A stretch of DNA of 64,000 nucleotides, from positions 1,550,001 through 1,614,000 of the forward strand of contig JBCAQO010000014.1 in assembly GCA_039111635.1 (NCBI GenBank), given 5' to 3'. Of the stretch, positions 35,358 to 48,302 are shown one piece after another; position 1 is the stretch's first letter; each line of letters starts with the position of its first letter. This stretch comes from Heterobasidion occidentale. Its lineage: Eukaryota; Basidiomycota; Agaricomycetes; Russulales; Bondarzewiaceae. The translations under genes and the position numbers were made by a program. Below the pieces are notes generated by a model. It ran no database searches and was not told where the DNA came from. It worked only from the letters and a program-made list of their open reading frames with translations.

Positions 35358-37400
35358 CTAATTCGTGAGCTCCTTGGCCCACGCACTGGGCATACCGACA
35401 TCCTCGGCACTGAGATCGATGAACCGATTCATCTCTTCTTGCCATTCGCTGTCGTGCTCCCACAATGATCTCACAGAAATGGTGATGATGAGTGTAGACG
35501 TCTCTCCCCGGCTCACGCGGCTCTCGACTAGGGTGTGTTTCCCCTCGCTCGCACGCGCCTTCGCGATCAGGCTCTGGCCGCGCGCCTCGAGCGTGCGCTC
35601 CGCCGTCGGGTCGGCGAGCCGCTCGAGCGTGTGGTTCTCGAGCGCGAACACGCCGAACGTGGGCGGGACCTTGAGATAGTCGCACGACACCCCCAGATCG
35701 GCGTACGGCACGCCTGGGTGGTCGCGTGCCGCGATCTCGCGGAGGGCGACGATGTGGTCCCGCGCGTTGCGGGCGGCGAGGTGGTGCATGAACACGCGGT
35801 CTTGTCGGTTGATCGTGTCGGATTGGAGGGCTGGGCAGGCTCGTGGATGAGTAATATAGCAGATGCCGCAACAAATAGGTGCGTACCGGTGCGTTCCAGG
35901 CTCTTCAGTTCGCATTCTGTTTTGTGGCCCTTTTTCCAGCCGAGGACCTGACATGACTTTGAGCAGTACATGGTCGTTTGGCATCGGGCGCACTGCTTGA
36001 ACGAGTCTTTGGCTCCCTGCTTTTGACACTGGAGAGGTTATCAGTAAAATTATCTATGCGACGAAGACGACGCACGTTGTCGCAATAGCCGATTTGCTTC
36101 CGCGTGGCACTCCACTCGGTCTTGATCGACATGCGCTCCTCCGTGAGGTGCTTCAAATTCAACCATGGCTCTTTCAAGGGCGAGCGCGCAATCTTTGCCA
36201 AGTGCAGAGTCTCCAATTTAGTCAGGGCAGCGCTCGCTGCAACGACCACGGAATGATAGACGAAATACCGCGGCAGGCGGTCGGAAAGCATCGCGAGCAC
36301 CAACGTGCACACGTCGCCATCAAGCAGGCGGAACGAAGGGCTTATGTTGACGAGGGCGAGGAGCAGCCCCTCGTGCAGCGCTTGCTGGACCCAGGTGACG
36401 CCATCCGTGCACTCGATGAGGTTGCTGGTGCACCCAATGCACGCCATGACGGCGTCGCGGACGCTCACGTCCGCGAGCGAGATCCGCGACAGTCTGACGA
36501 ACGCTCGCGTGACGAGACCGATCGTGCCTTTCTGCAGGAGCGCAGCGCGCAGCGGATGGTCCCTGCGCGTGAGCGAGATGATCACGTCGATGTAGGAGTG
36601 GACGACGTCGGGCTCGAGCACCTGGGAGCCCTTGACCGCCGCGTTCAGCCGGGTGAGCGCGAGCATCGCGAGACGGTCGGCGTCAGTCCCGCTGCTTCGA
36701 CGACCTCATCGAGCACCTCTTTGCTCGCGCCGGATAGCACGCGATGCAGTGCTGCCGAGCCCATGGGAATAGCAAGCTTGCGGGCGGCCGCACCCTCGTC
36801 CTCCCTTTGCCACAGTATGGTGGCAAGGCGGATGGCTCCCGGCGTAGCCTGTACAGTCTTTTTCAGGCCGATAGAGCTCGCGATGGAATACATCGCATAG
36901 GCAATCATCTCGAACGCGCCTTGGCGCTGGACGTCGTTCTCCGGTCTCTGCGATTGGAGGGTATAGAACAAATCCATCCACCGGTAAATCCCCTGCCAGG
37001 CTTTCTCTACGGGGTCGAGGAGCTTCCTGCCCTCGTCTTCGTCGGAGAAAAAAGGCGCGAAATTCCCGAGCGCCTGGAGCGATAGCAGAGCGCGCTTGGC
37101 GCTGTCGGCCGCTGGTGAGCCGCGAGTGGCGAGCCGCTTCGCGCTGGGACACTTGTTGTAATCGAGGTGGCTGCAGAACATGGAGACGACCTCTGGGGTC
37201 TGGAGCTTTTGCATCGACTGGATGTTGCTGGCTACGACCATGATGTCTGCGAAGGATCCAGTGGACGCAGCGCGGATGATCTACATGAAATCATCTCTGG
37301 TGAACGAGTCAGCGCTCGGATCAACAGGACGAACACGGACCTGGCCAGGATTCGTCTGGAGGATGCGTGTAGAACGCTCACACTCTGCCTTTAGGTTCAT
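35358..37400 (-). CDS. MYND-type zinc finger protein, model interrupted
   Basis: C-terminal exons are 35358-35830, 35887-36028 and 36076 upwards. The MYND finger is assembled across an intron: YCDN joined to CQKQGAKDS, then QCARCQTTMYCSKSCQ and WKKGHKTEC, giving the full set of Cys/His zinc ligands for protein-protein contact. Upstream is a long helical, armadillo-like region (36076-37400), and downstream a domain with HDSEWQEEMNRF. Two breaks need explaining. Around 36690 the frame must change (AAGLT to ADRLAMLALTRLNAAV) without an obvious short intron. A TAG (37281-37283) separates the likely start MNLKAECERSTRILQ from IIRAASTGSFADIM, unless a 60-nt intron (37281-37340) is removed. It could be a real gene with introns in those places, a recent pseudogene, or have sequence errors. 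Confidence 0.75.
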
Positions 37401-37924
37401 GGTGTAGTTGTCGTGCACCGAAACACTCGAAGTGGCGTCTCTTCTTTTCGGTTGAACGAACTTGATGACCGCGGTCGGGACTAAAGATTCTGAGATTAGA
37501 TCATCTGCATGATAGCACCTCGAAGGACACGACGTGAGAGTTTTGGCTTCTTCTGAAAGTGAGTTGCCGTTGTATCTTCAGCATCGATGGTTTCGAGGAC
37601 ATCCGACAATTCCAAGCAGGGACTTAACTTTTTGGCGCGAGAGATCAGAGTGTTTCCGCCCAAACTGAGTAGAATCTGTGCGAAAGCTGGCTAAATTTGG
37701 AAATATTTGGTTGTTTCTACGAAGAAATTGGCGACAATCTGAGCTTGTTTATGGAATCCCCAACAAGGGCTTCCACAAAGGTCATGAGAAGGGAAGAGCA
37801 TGCTCATTCAAAGGCTAGAAAAAGAAAAATCAAGATATTCTTTCATAGTGTCAAGCATCATCTAGGAGCCTCCACTCAGCGTATATACTGTACAATCTAT
37901 CATCTCACCAATTGCGCTGGCTGC
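37401..37924. other. Intergenic
   Basis: This is AT-richer sequence between a divergently placed start and the 3' end of the next minus-strand gene. It contains a plus-strand frame at 37697-37999 without motifs. Nothing else is seen. Confidence 0.4.
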
Positions 37925-39108
37925 TCATACCGTTTCCCATCCTACACCAGTGCTTTCTTGGCTCAGCCTCCATTTTCCTTGACCTCCGTCGTCTTCTAAT
38001 TTCCAGACAAAATGATGGGATCCATACCACACCATGAATACCCTCAAAGTGGGGCAGTATATCCGTAGCTCTGATGCCAAGACACGCTGCAATGGGGGAG
38101 TTGGCTGCGGAACCCAGCCTCGAGTGAGGTCGACCTCGAGAGACTCCAACACAGCGAAGGAGGTTAGCTGCGAGTGAAGTTCTGTGCGCTGCTCAGAGAG
38201 CGTCAGTACCAAAGCTAAGGATTAAGGTTATGCGTGAGGGTGCATACGTGTGTCGCCGGCAGGGAGAGTACCCCAATATGTCGAATGTCGGGACAGTACC
38301 TCCCGATGTGTCCCACAGTCTCTGCGACTCGATTCTCCGGCACGTAATGCAAGCTCAAGGAGCGTAAAGACTTGCGAAGACATCTAAGCTTCGGGAGAAA
38401 GGTAACCAAGTCGGATTCGTTGTGCTGAAACGTCTGCATATGCGTGAGGGGACTAGTGAGCAGCTGCGAGGCAATGGCCATGGGGCCATCAAATACCCGG
38501 AGGTCAGGGAACGCGGGGCTCTCTTGGCCATCTACATCCTGTGCATGGTCAACAGGGAGTAGATTCTCGCGCATCAGGGAAGACGCTACTTCTGCGGTGT
38601 GAAGCGAGCGCAGTTTATGCTGACGCGCCACAAACGCGGCGATTTGGGCATCATACGGGAGCATTATATGCGCGTCGCGCAACGTGAAAGGCACTTCCAG
38701 CGGGAATACCCACGAGAGGGAAGTAGCGCTCGCAAGCGGACTAGCGTCGCCACCGTATGGGTCCGGAAAGACGAGTGATTGGAGATTGGGGAGTTTTGTC
38801 AGCACGTCGTGTATGGTCTCCCAGAAATGGCGTGGGAGATTTGCAAGAGGGGACGTCGAGCGCCGTGGCGAAAGCGCAAGAGTGTGAACATAGGCAGCGA
38901 GCCTCGGGACATCGAGAAGGGTGAGGCAAGCGCGATATGCGGTCTGCGGACTGCTAAAGACGAGGGATCGATATAACGCACGCTCGGCGATCGCACTGAA
39001 AGATTTGTTCGTATAGATGAGAGAAATCAGATCGAAAGAGCGCGAGTGGGATACAATGAGAGCTGCGATGGCAGGGTTTTGGAGTGAGGTGGAAGCTGAG
39101 TTGGACAT
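37925..39108 (-). CDS. F-box-like / leucine-rich protein, paralogue A
   Basis: Two exons, 38248-39108 (861 nt) and 37925-38188 (264 nt), separated by a 59-nt intron, give 374 residues. The N-terminal part (DLISLIYTNKSFSAIAERAL YRSLVF) is the degenerate F-box pattern common in mushrooms, where 'AERALY' ends helix 3. The rest is loosely leucine-rich (LPNLQSLVFPDPY, KSLRSLSLHYVPEN, CPDIRHIGVLSLP). The end is LASELRIYCPTLRVFMVW... and VGWETV. A gene at 54192-55396 has the same first-exon length, intron position and C-terminal pattern (LARELNLYCPTITTVVF), so the two are paralogues about 16 kb apart. It probably recruits substrates to an SCF complex, but the target is unknown. Confidence 0.75.
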
Positions 39109-40757
39109 GATGTGAGAGGCCTGGGCGATCCTTGGACAGACAAGAAAATTCGATGATGATCAAAGGGTCGCGTAGAGGACACACCTAGGGCTCAAAGTCT
39201 CTGTGTTGAGTCTCGATTCGGGTTGGTTGATTCAGGTTGACAAACTTTTGATACAGTGGGGAGCGGTCAAGCTGCCTCGCAAGACAGAAGCAGATGTGCT
39301 AAGTGATGCCAGCCTCTTGCCGCGCCTCATAAGCTGAGTATGGCACCGGAAATTTCGTCCTACAAAATTTTCTCAGCCGTCAGTGGGTGAGAGCTGTCAG
39401 TAACTCAGTTGCCAGGTTGTGCGATGAACGGAGGTATTTTTTGGTTTGAAGGAGGACCCCGGAGATCATCTCCTTACGAACACTGCCAAGACCCCCAATA
39501 CACAACTCGACGAAACATCACTCGAAAAATTAGGATCCAATGGCGATCATTGTAGATCTCATAGGATCTCATAGAATCTCAGATATAGCAGGTACATCTC
39601 TAAATAAAAATGGTCTCAGGTCGTTGCTCGATCACTTTTCACCCATTCACCTGCTCTCCAGCTTTCCGGCTGGAATCATCAGAAAGATAATCGAGAGACT
39701 AGTACACTGCACTCAGGCAAAGCATGCTCGCCGAATAACCTCGGTCGACACGGCAATCCACGGCACGGATCGCTGGTGGCTTGCACGATATATTCGTTGT
39801 CAATCAAAGTATCGCCGATGTCGATGAAGGGAGTGTGCAGTACAGCCACAGTGCCGTCTACGGCATGTTTCGCCACAATGACTGGCTTCAGAGTGTGGGG
39901 ATAGAGTGCGCACTGTAGAATTGACAAGGCAGAAGCTCGAATAGCCACAGCTTGCGAGCTGTGGGAGAGGATTTGTCGGAGACATCTTATTGGCTGGCGT
40001 CGAACGTTGCTAGCTCACGCATTCGACGGTTATAGAGGTTTTCTGTGCTGGTTGTCTAGATTAATGCGCCTATGCTTGATAAGTGAGTGTGTGGCACGTG
40101 CGAAGGTAGGATATAGACTGACTGCACAATGCATTCGTCCCCGTAGATAAGTGTGAAGCTTCTAGACGGGTTGACCGTAGCACTGTAAGGCAGCGCTCGC
40201 ATCCTGATGGGCCTATTTAAGGCGTTCTCTTATTCTGGCATCACCAACGGCGGTGATGTGGGTATCGTCCTTAGACTTTGGCTCTAGATGCAGAGGCTGA
40301 TATCCGAGTGACCCGTGAAATTTGACACAAAAGGGGTTGCTCATAACTGAACACATGTTGCGGGCATGTTCAAGAGTGTAGGTTGTGATATTGTGATTTC
40401 GTACACACATGTGTATGTACCACAAGGACGATTCGGACCATTATTGAGACTTTGAGAGCTAAAGGTGTATTGGGTTTGATATCGCTCAGTTGAATGTCAT
40501 CTAGCGCACTCACTATCCTGATGATCCAAGCGCTTCTGGACTCTGCAACTATCTGATCTTCGCGAATTTTCCAAAGTCGCAAACCCTGTTCAATCAGTAG
40601 CTTCGGGCGAGCTCGTGGTGGTCCGTGTATGAGACAGGAAAGGCGAACAACCGGTGACGCCCGAAAGGATGAACATATATTAGGTTAGGGTTCGCTCTCT
40701 CTTGCTCTAGTCCGCTCACTCATCCACGACCATCTACGTTTCTTCCGCCAAAAAGCC
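39109..40757. other. Region without a confident gene, upstream of EB1
   Basis: There are a few protein-like but short frames, for example minus 39679-39948 (LKPVIVAKHAVDGTVAVLHT) and plus 39540-39827, with no motifs and no consistent continuation. A small direct repeat of GATCTCATAG lies near 39555-39575. The last 80 bp before the EB1 start are pyrimidine-rich (CTCTCTCTTGCTC near 40695), as is common in fungal housekeeping promoters. Confidence 0.4.
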
Positions 40758-41851
40758 ATGGGTGAATCGCGATCTGAGCTTCTCGCATGGCTGAACGAGC
40801 TATTGCAGCTCAATTATACAAAGATCGAGCAGTGTGGTACCGGCGCGGCCTACTGCCAAATCATTGACTCCGTCTACGGTGCGTTCCGAATCGACCTCTA
40901 TTCTTACAGAACCAAGATGCTGACTTGTCTGGGTGTGGTACATTATCAGGCGATGTGCCCATGGTACGGGTCAAAATGAACGCGAAACATGAGTACGAGT
41001 TCATCGCCAACTTCAAAGTCATGCAAAATATCTTCAAAGCAAAGCGTATCGACAAGGTATTTGCTCTCGCTTTCACGTCGGGCTGCATTCTGACTCTTTT
41101 CGTATCGTGTAGCCTATACCAGTTGAAAGGCTCGTGAAATGCAAGATGCAGTACGTTCTTCGTTGCCCACGCTTTCGATGGCGCCACAACTCAGATCGAT
41201 CCCGCGTGCAGAGACAATCTTGAATTCCTTCAATGGCTCAAGCGTTTCTGGGACTCTAACTATGGTGGACAGCCGTACGATGCCATTGCCCGACGTCGTG
41301 GTCAATCAACTGATACCCCTGCTACAATTGCACCACTTGCGCCCGCGCGTGGTGGTGGCGGTGGCGGGCTTTCTGCCGGAGCGAGAAGCGGCGGCAAGAC
41401 GCCTGTTGGTGGTCATAGAGCGGGAAGCTCTGCAGCAGTACATCAAGAACAAGTTCATAATCTGCAGGCGCAATTGAAGGAGGTGTCGGCGCATCTAGAG
41501 GGTTTGGAGAAGGAAAGAGACTTCTATTTTGCGAAGGTGCGTGACTTGATGGGTTTCTTGAAGTGTAGCTTCTCAGTGATGAGAGACGTCCTTTATAGCT
41601 CCGAGATATCGAAATATTAGCTCAACAACAGCTGGAGGTTCTGGAAGGCGAAGGAAAGGATGACGAGACCCTGCGCGAAATACAAAAGATCCTGTACTCG
41701 ACTGAGGTGCGCTACCTTCCTATGCGTCATGACTGGTCTCATCGACCCTCTTATACCTCGTTTCTACCCTTTGAATCTTCCACAGGATGGCTTCGAGGTT
41801 CCCGAGGGAGACGCTCACGCGCAACTTGTCGATGAAGAGGAGACGTTCTAG
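40758..41851 (+). CDS. mal3: EB1/Mal3/Bim1 microtubule plus-end-binding protein
   Basis: Six exons, 40758-40878, 40950-41056, 41113-41150, 41212-41536, 41599-41706 and 41786-41851, total 765 nt and 254 residues, a usual length for fungal EB1. It begins [20 protein letters not shown] and continues [20 protein letters not shown] and [16 protein letters not shown], the calponin-homology domain that reads GTP-tubulin at growing ends. A Gly/Ala/Pro-rich linker ([18 protein letters not shown]) leads to the dimerising EB1 coiled coil, with the conserved signature [15 protein letters not shown], and an acidic tail ending EEETF, close to the EEY/F end that binds CAP-Gly proteins. The gene stands alone and its start is unambiguous. 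Confidence 0.93.
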
Positions 41852-44092
<2,241 letters not shown>

Positions 44093-44512
44093 AGGAGAAT
44101 CGCCTAGGTTGTCGCCTTTCGGAGACTACGCTGACTTAGAATCAATGACTGTCTCGTTAGAGCTCACGCGAGGCATCGCGTGCATCGTTTCATGCGCTGA
44201 CATAGGGCCAAACACCCACGGACTCCTCTATCTCATGTATATTTTCCATGCGTTGTATCTAGGGTCATGCGTAACCTGTGACACAGAGGTACGAGCGATT
44301 TTATTTTTCTCATTGCCCCCACGATCAGGGACTGACTCTACCTGAAACCGACAAGCGTATTTTGCTTAGTAAGCTCTAGAGCTATCCTGACCTATCCAGT
44401 GGCGTGATTCTATCAGCGTTGACGTTCAGCTTCCGTCTCGTTGATTGGTAACGCATTCTTCCTCTAGTGCTTACTAACTTCACGACTTTCTGAGCTTGAC
44501 CCGATGGTCCTT

Positions 44513-44518
44513 TATAAA
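44513..44518 (+). promoter_or_regulatory. TATA box of OYE copy 2
   Basis: TATAAA followed by GCGA lies about 45 bp before the ATG at 44563 and matches the element in front of copy 1. Confidence 0.6.
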
Positions 44519-44562
44519 GCGAATGGAATGAGAATTTTTTTGCTTCACAACCTTCTACAACC

Positions 44563-45895
44563 ATGTCGTCTTCCCAGCTAGCAAAACTTTTCCAGCCTAT
44601 CAAAATTGGCTCCATCACTCTCCAACATCGTGTCGTACTGGCTCCCCTCACGCGCTTGAGAGCCAACTCCCGGCATGAACTTGGCGATACCGCAGAGGAA
44701 TACTATTCTCAACGTGCGAGTGTCCCAGGAACATTGCTTATCAGTGAAGGGACGGCTATAGTCCTAAAGGCCGGCGGCTTCCCAAACATTCCTGGTATAT
44801 GGAGTGACGAGCAGATCGCGAGATGGAAGAAAGTAAGACTACAGTATCGAGATCTGTTTTTCATGATCTGACTTCCATGGGTTTTTGTCGGATCCAACAG
44901 GTCGTTGAAGCAGTTCACGCGAAGGGCTCTTTCATCTTTATCCAAATCGCCGCCTTGGGGCGTGGAGCTGATTATTCGGTATTGAAGTCAGACGACCCGA
45001 GCTTCCCATACGTCAGCGCTGGTGATATACCACTCAAAGGCCGCGACCACGAACCGCCCCGCCCTTTGACTGTGCCCGAAATCAAGGAATACGTCCAATT
45101 ATTTGCGAAAGCCTCTTCCGACGCCGTGCACAGGGCTGGCTTCGATGGCGTTGAAATTCACGGCGCGAATGGGTATTTGATCGACCAATTCTTGCAGACA
45201 AATGCGAATAACCGCACGGATGAATACGGTGGCTCTGTAGAAAACCGAATCAGGTTTTCTCTCGAAATTGTGGAGGCTGTTGCTGCAGTCATCGGCCAAG
45301 AGAAGGTTGGTTTCCGAATAAGCCCATGGTCGGATTTCCAAGGTCAGTAGGCTTACTCTTGAAGTCGCGTCTGTTTGTGTGCTAAGCTCTTGTCCAATGC
45401 TATTAGAGATGCGCATGCCAGACCCGATCCCGACATTCAGCGCGCTGGCCACCCGCCTTCGCGATTCTTATCCTGATCTCGCTTTCCTTCATGTCGTTGA
45501 ACCTCGCATAGCGGGCGGGCAGGATTCGACAGCACCAGTGGCTGATGAAGAGAGCAACGACTTTCTGCGGGATATCTGGGGTACAAAGCCGTACCTTGCG
45601 GCGGGCGGCTTCACCAGGGACACTGCCATCGAGACGGTCGAAGAGAAGGGTGGTCTGGTGGTTTTTGGGAGACACTTCATCTCCAACGTGCGTTTTAGCC
45701 TTTGTGTTCCTACATTCACTCGAGTTGACGATCTCACTCATCTATTCACAGCCTGATCTTCCAACTCGGCTATTGAAGGGAATACCCTTAACACCGTACG
45801 ATCGCTCAACGTTCTATACGCCGGACGGTGTCAAGGGCTACACAGATTATCCCTTTGCGGTGGAAACGCTCGAAGGAGCGAAAGTTGCCGCTTGA
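44563..45895 (+). CDS. Old Yellow Enzyme (NADPH:flavin ene-reductase), tandem copy 2
   Basis: Exons 44563-44832, 44901-45342, 45407-45687 and 45752-45895 total 1137 nt and 378 residues, the normal OYE length. The TIM barrel starts [20 protein letters not shown] then PLTRLRAN (Thr tuning the flavin), followed by [27 protein letters not shown] (His/Asn substrate anchors and the proton-donating Tyr), [28 protein letters not shown], and the phosphate-binding [10 protein letters not shown]. It reduces activated C=C bonds with NADPH through FMN and is cytosolic. Copy 1 lies 1.9 kb upstream in the same direction. In fungi OYEs act in secondary metabolism or in detoxifying electrophiles; the context here (a transporter next door) is compatible with either but proves neither. 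Confidence 0.92.
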
Positions 45896-46573
45896 TTGTG
45901 CTGTATTTATAGATCGTATGGAGGAATTATCTATTTTGCATTTGTCAGGACTCAGGAGAAATGCGAGCATCTCCCGAGCTGAGTACTCAGGCATAGTACG
46001 CGATATTCAGGCCCGTACCTCCCAGGATCATGTATGATGGCATTCCTTGACACCGCCCCCAAAGGCGATACGTACTGCCGGAAGCGGTAAATGAAGAAGC
46101 CAGCCTTGAATGGAATAAGGTGTGATGCCTCTCGATCGTAGTGACGAAAGTAGTTTGAAATCGCAGGACACGCCACTCATCAGTCTCCTTCACTCACTGC
46201 TCGACTACTTGGTGCCTGTCATAAGAGTAGACGGCCAGATAAATGCTGTTTGATCGAGTTTGGCATGTGTATAACGTTTGACTGCCATTATCATCGAATT
46301 ATGATCGTGGTCTAGGTAATGAAACGCATCAGTACATGAAACATTCATGTACTAAAGTAAAGGTATACGCACTCAACAATAGAAAATAGACGGTAATGTC
46401 ATAAATAATTGTGGTAGACACTAGGGAGTGAAGGCGAGCTTGTGGATGGTGTGGAAAGTTCGACTGGGTATGGAATAACAAGGGGAAATTGTTCTGTTTC
46501 TTACTCACCACCGGCGTCAACTTCTGTTGATGTCATCTCTATCTCTGTCCCAATCTATATCATTCGTACAAGA
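45896..46573. other. Convergent intergenic region
   Basis: The two flanking genes end towards each other here. The sequence is AT-rich with no gene, no clear terminator signal and no repeat that I can see. Confidence 0.4.
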
Positions 46574-48302
46574 CTACACCTTCTCCCATAGTTGCCTGTT
46601 GACAGCGAAACGAGAGCCCAAGATAAACAAAGAGCCTGCGACCATCGCAGAGCCCGCCACCACGATCATGTGAGCATACGAGCCATGATCGTAGGCAAGA
46701 AGCGCGCCAGCAGCAGGGCCGCCCAGTAGAGAGCTGCAGGGGCAGGCACGATCCGGTCCGATCCAACAATCAAATCAACAATCAAAAGAGAGAACGATAA
46801 ACCGTGTGTAAAGGGGCCGCGCAAAGCAAAATGATTTTACGCACGGAATAGATATCACGGTGTACAACATCCCCATTCTTGTGCCGATGAGAGTCACGTC
46901 CGATATTCTCGCAACACACGGGGGTACGACGGCGATGACGCCTCCGCTCGAGAAGCCATACAACACAGTGAACGCAATCACTAGTGGCTGAAACCCTGCG
47001 CCCTGTTGTGCTGGAAGCCAGAGGACGAAGCAGAAGAGGCCGGAGAGAAACGCGCAGGGGAAGAGTGTGTTGTACGGCCCTAGAATATCGGCGATGAGAG
47101 GGGGGATGGTGCGTCCGAGAACAGAAGCGGCATTTAGAACGGCCAGTGGAGTCGAGATGGATGCGTGGGGAGGCGAGGCGCGGTTGACGGCAGGGCCGAG
47201 GTCATCGGAGAAGGATTCAGCGTAAGATGATATGTAGAAATATGGAATGAAAAGACCTGTAAACCTGTGTGTGTCAACTACCACGTTCTATGCTCCTTGC
47301 ACACTGAAGAAAAGCCTTACCAAAACAGACAAGCGCTGAGCCTACGGCGAGCAACGCAAATCGTATGTCCCGGAGAGCAGGATAGTCGATCCAACTATTA
47401 GATGTGCGAAAAGGTCGTGGATTGGGCGCTCGACGTGTGATGAGTAGAAGGGAAAGGGCACAGCAGGCGAGCGTGATGAATCCTATGACCCGCACTGCCC
47501 ATGCGAATCCAAGAGAATGGAAGAGACGGGGAAGGATGATTGGAAAGACTGTGCCGCCTATTTCGGATTCGCAGAGAGTGCGGAGTCAAGTGACATGAGA
47601 GTAAAACAATACGTGAGTCTCACCGACACCTGAGCCGGCAGAAGCAACCCCTATCGCGGTTGCACGATATTTTGTAAAATGGGTCGCAATGGATGCTAAG
47701 GATACATAGAACCTGAATTCGCCTCAATGGAACGCTAACAAGTCTGATACTAGCAATGGCTTACATCATGCCTACTCCCAAGCCAAGTAGAATACCCTGA
47801 CCTAGCATGTACTGATAATACTGCGTGGATAGACTAGTCATCATGATGCTGAAGACAAGAATGATCGAGCCCACGATGAGAACAGGGCGTGGGCCGTGTT
47901 TATCGAATGCATGCCCTACAAATGTTCCCTTGGAAAGTGTGAGAAGTGTGAACAAAATATCGAAGGAAGGATACGCACGGAAAAAAAGAACACCCAAAGT
48001 TGTAGAGATCCTATCCAAGAGATAGTAGATGGATGAAGGTGGCTTAGTTGGTGCGTGGCGTACCACGCCTGAAACGTGCCAAACGCGTTCAGCTGCCCGA
48101 AAGAGCAGAAAAGCGCGATGAAACCACCCAATACAGCCAACCACGCTCGCACCCCACCATCCACTGGATCCGAGTATTCTTGCTGGTTAAGACTACTTTT
48201 CAAAGAGGATTCAAGCCGAGGCGATGCGGGAGCTGGCTCAGCAACGGGACCCTTCTCGGGCTCGGGATATTCCTGAAGCGTTGCCTCGCTGTGCCCATTC
48301 AT
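46574..48302 (-). CDS. MFS transporter, monocarboxylate (MCT/SLC16-like) type
   Basis: The predicted start is MNGHSEATLQEYPEPEKG at 48302; an in-frame ATG at 48362 (MTPSASC...) is an alternative. An acidic, Pro-rich cytoplasmic N-terminus precedes DGGVRAWLAVLGGFIALFCS and FGQLNAFGTFQAWY, the signature first helix of fungal MCT-like permeases. Further exons supply ISWIGSLQLWVFFF, HAFDKHGPRPVLIVGSIIL, YYQYMLGQGILLGLGVGM, a middle loop with RRAPNPRPFRTSN, FIPYFYISSYAESF, LGRTIPPLIADILGPYNTLF and the last helices ending VNRQLWEKV. About 12 helices and some seven to eight exons are present, and I see no lesion. It would carry monocarboxylates or other small organic acids by proton symport, but the substrate is not predictable. 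Confidence 0.85.
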
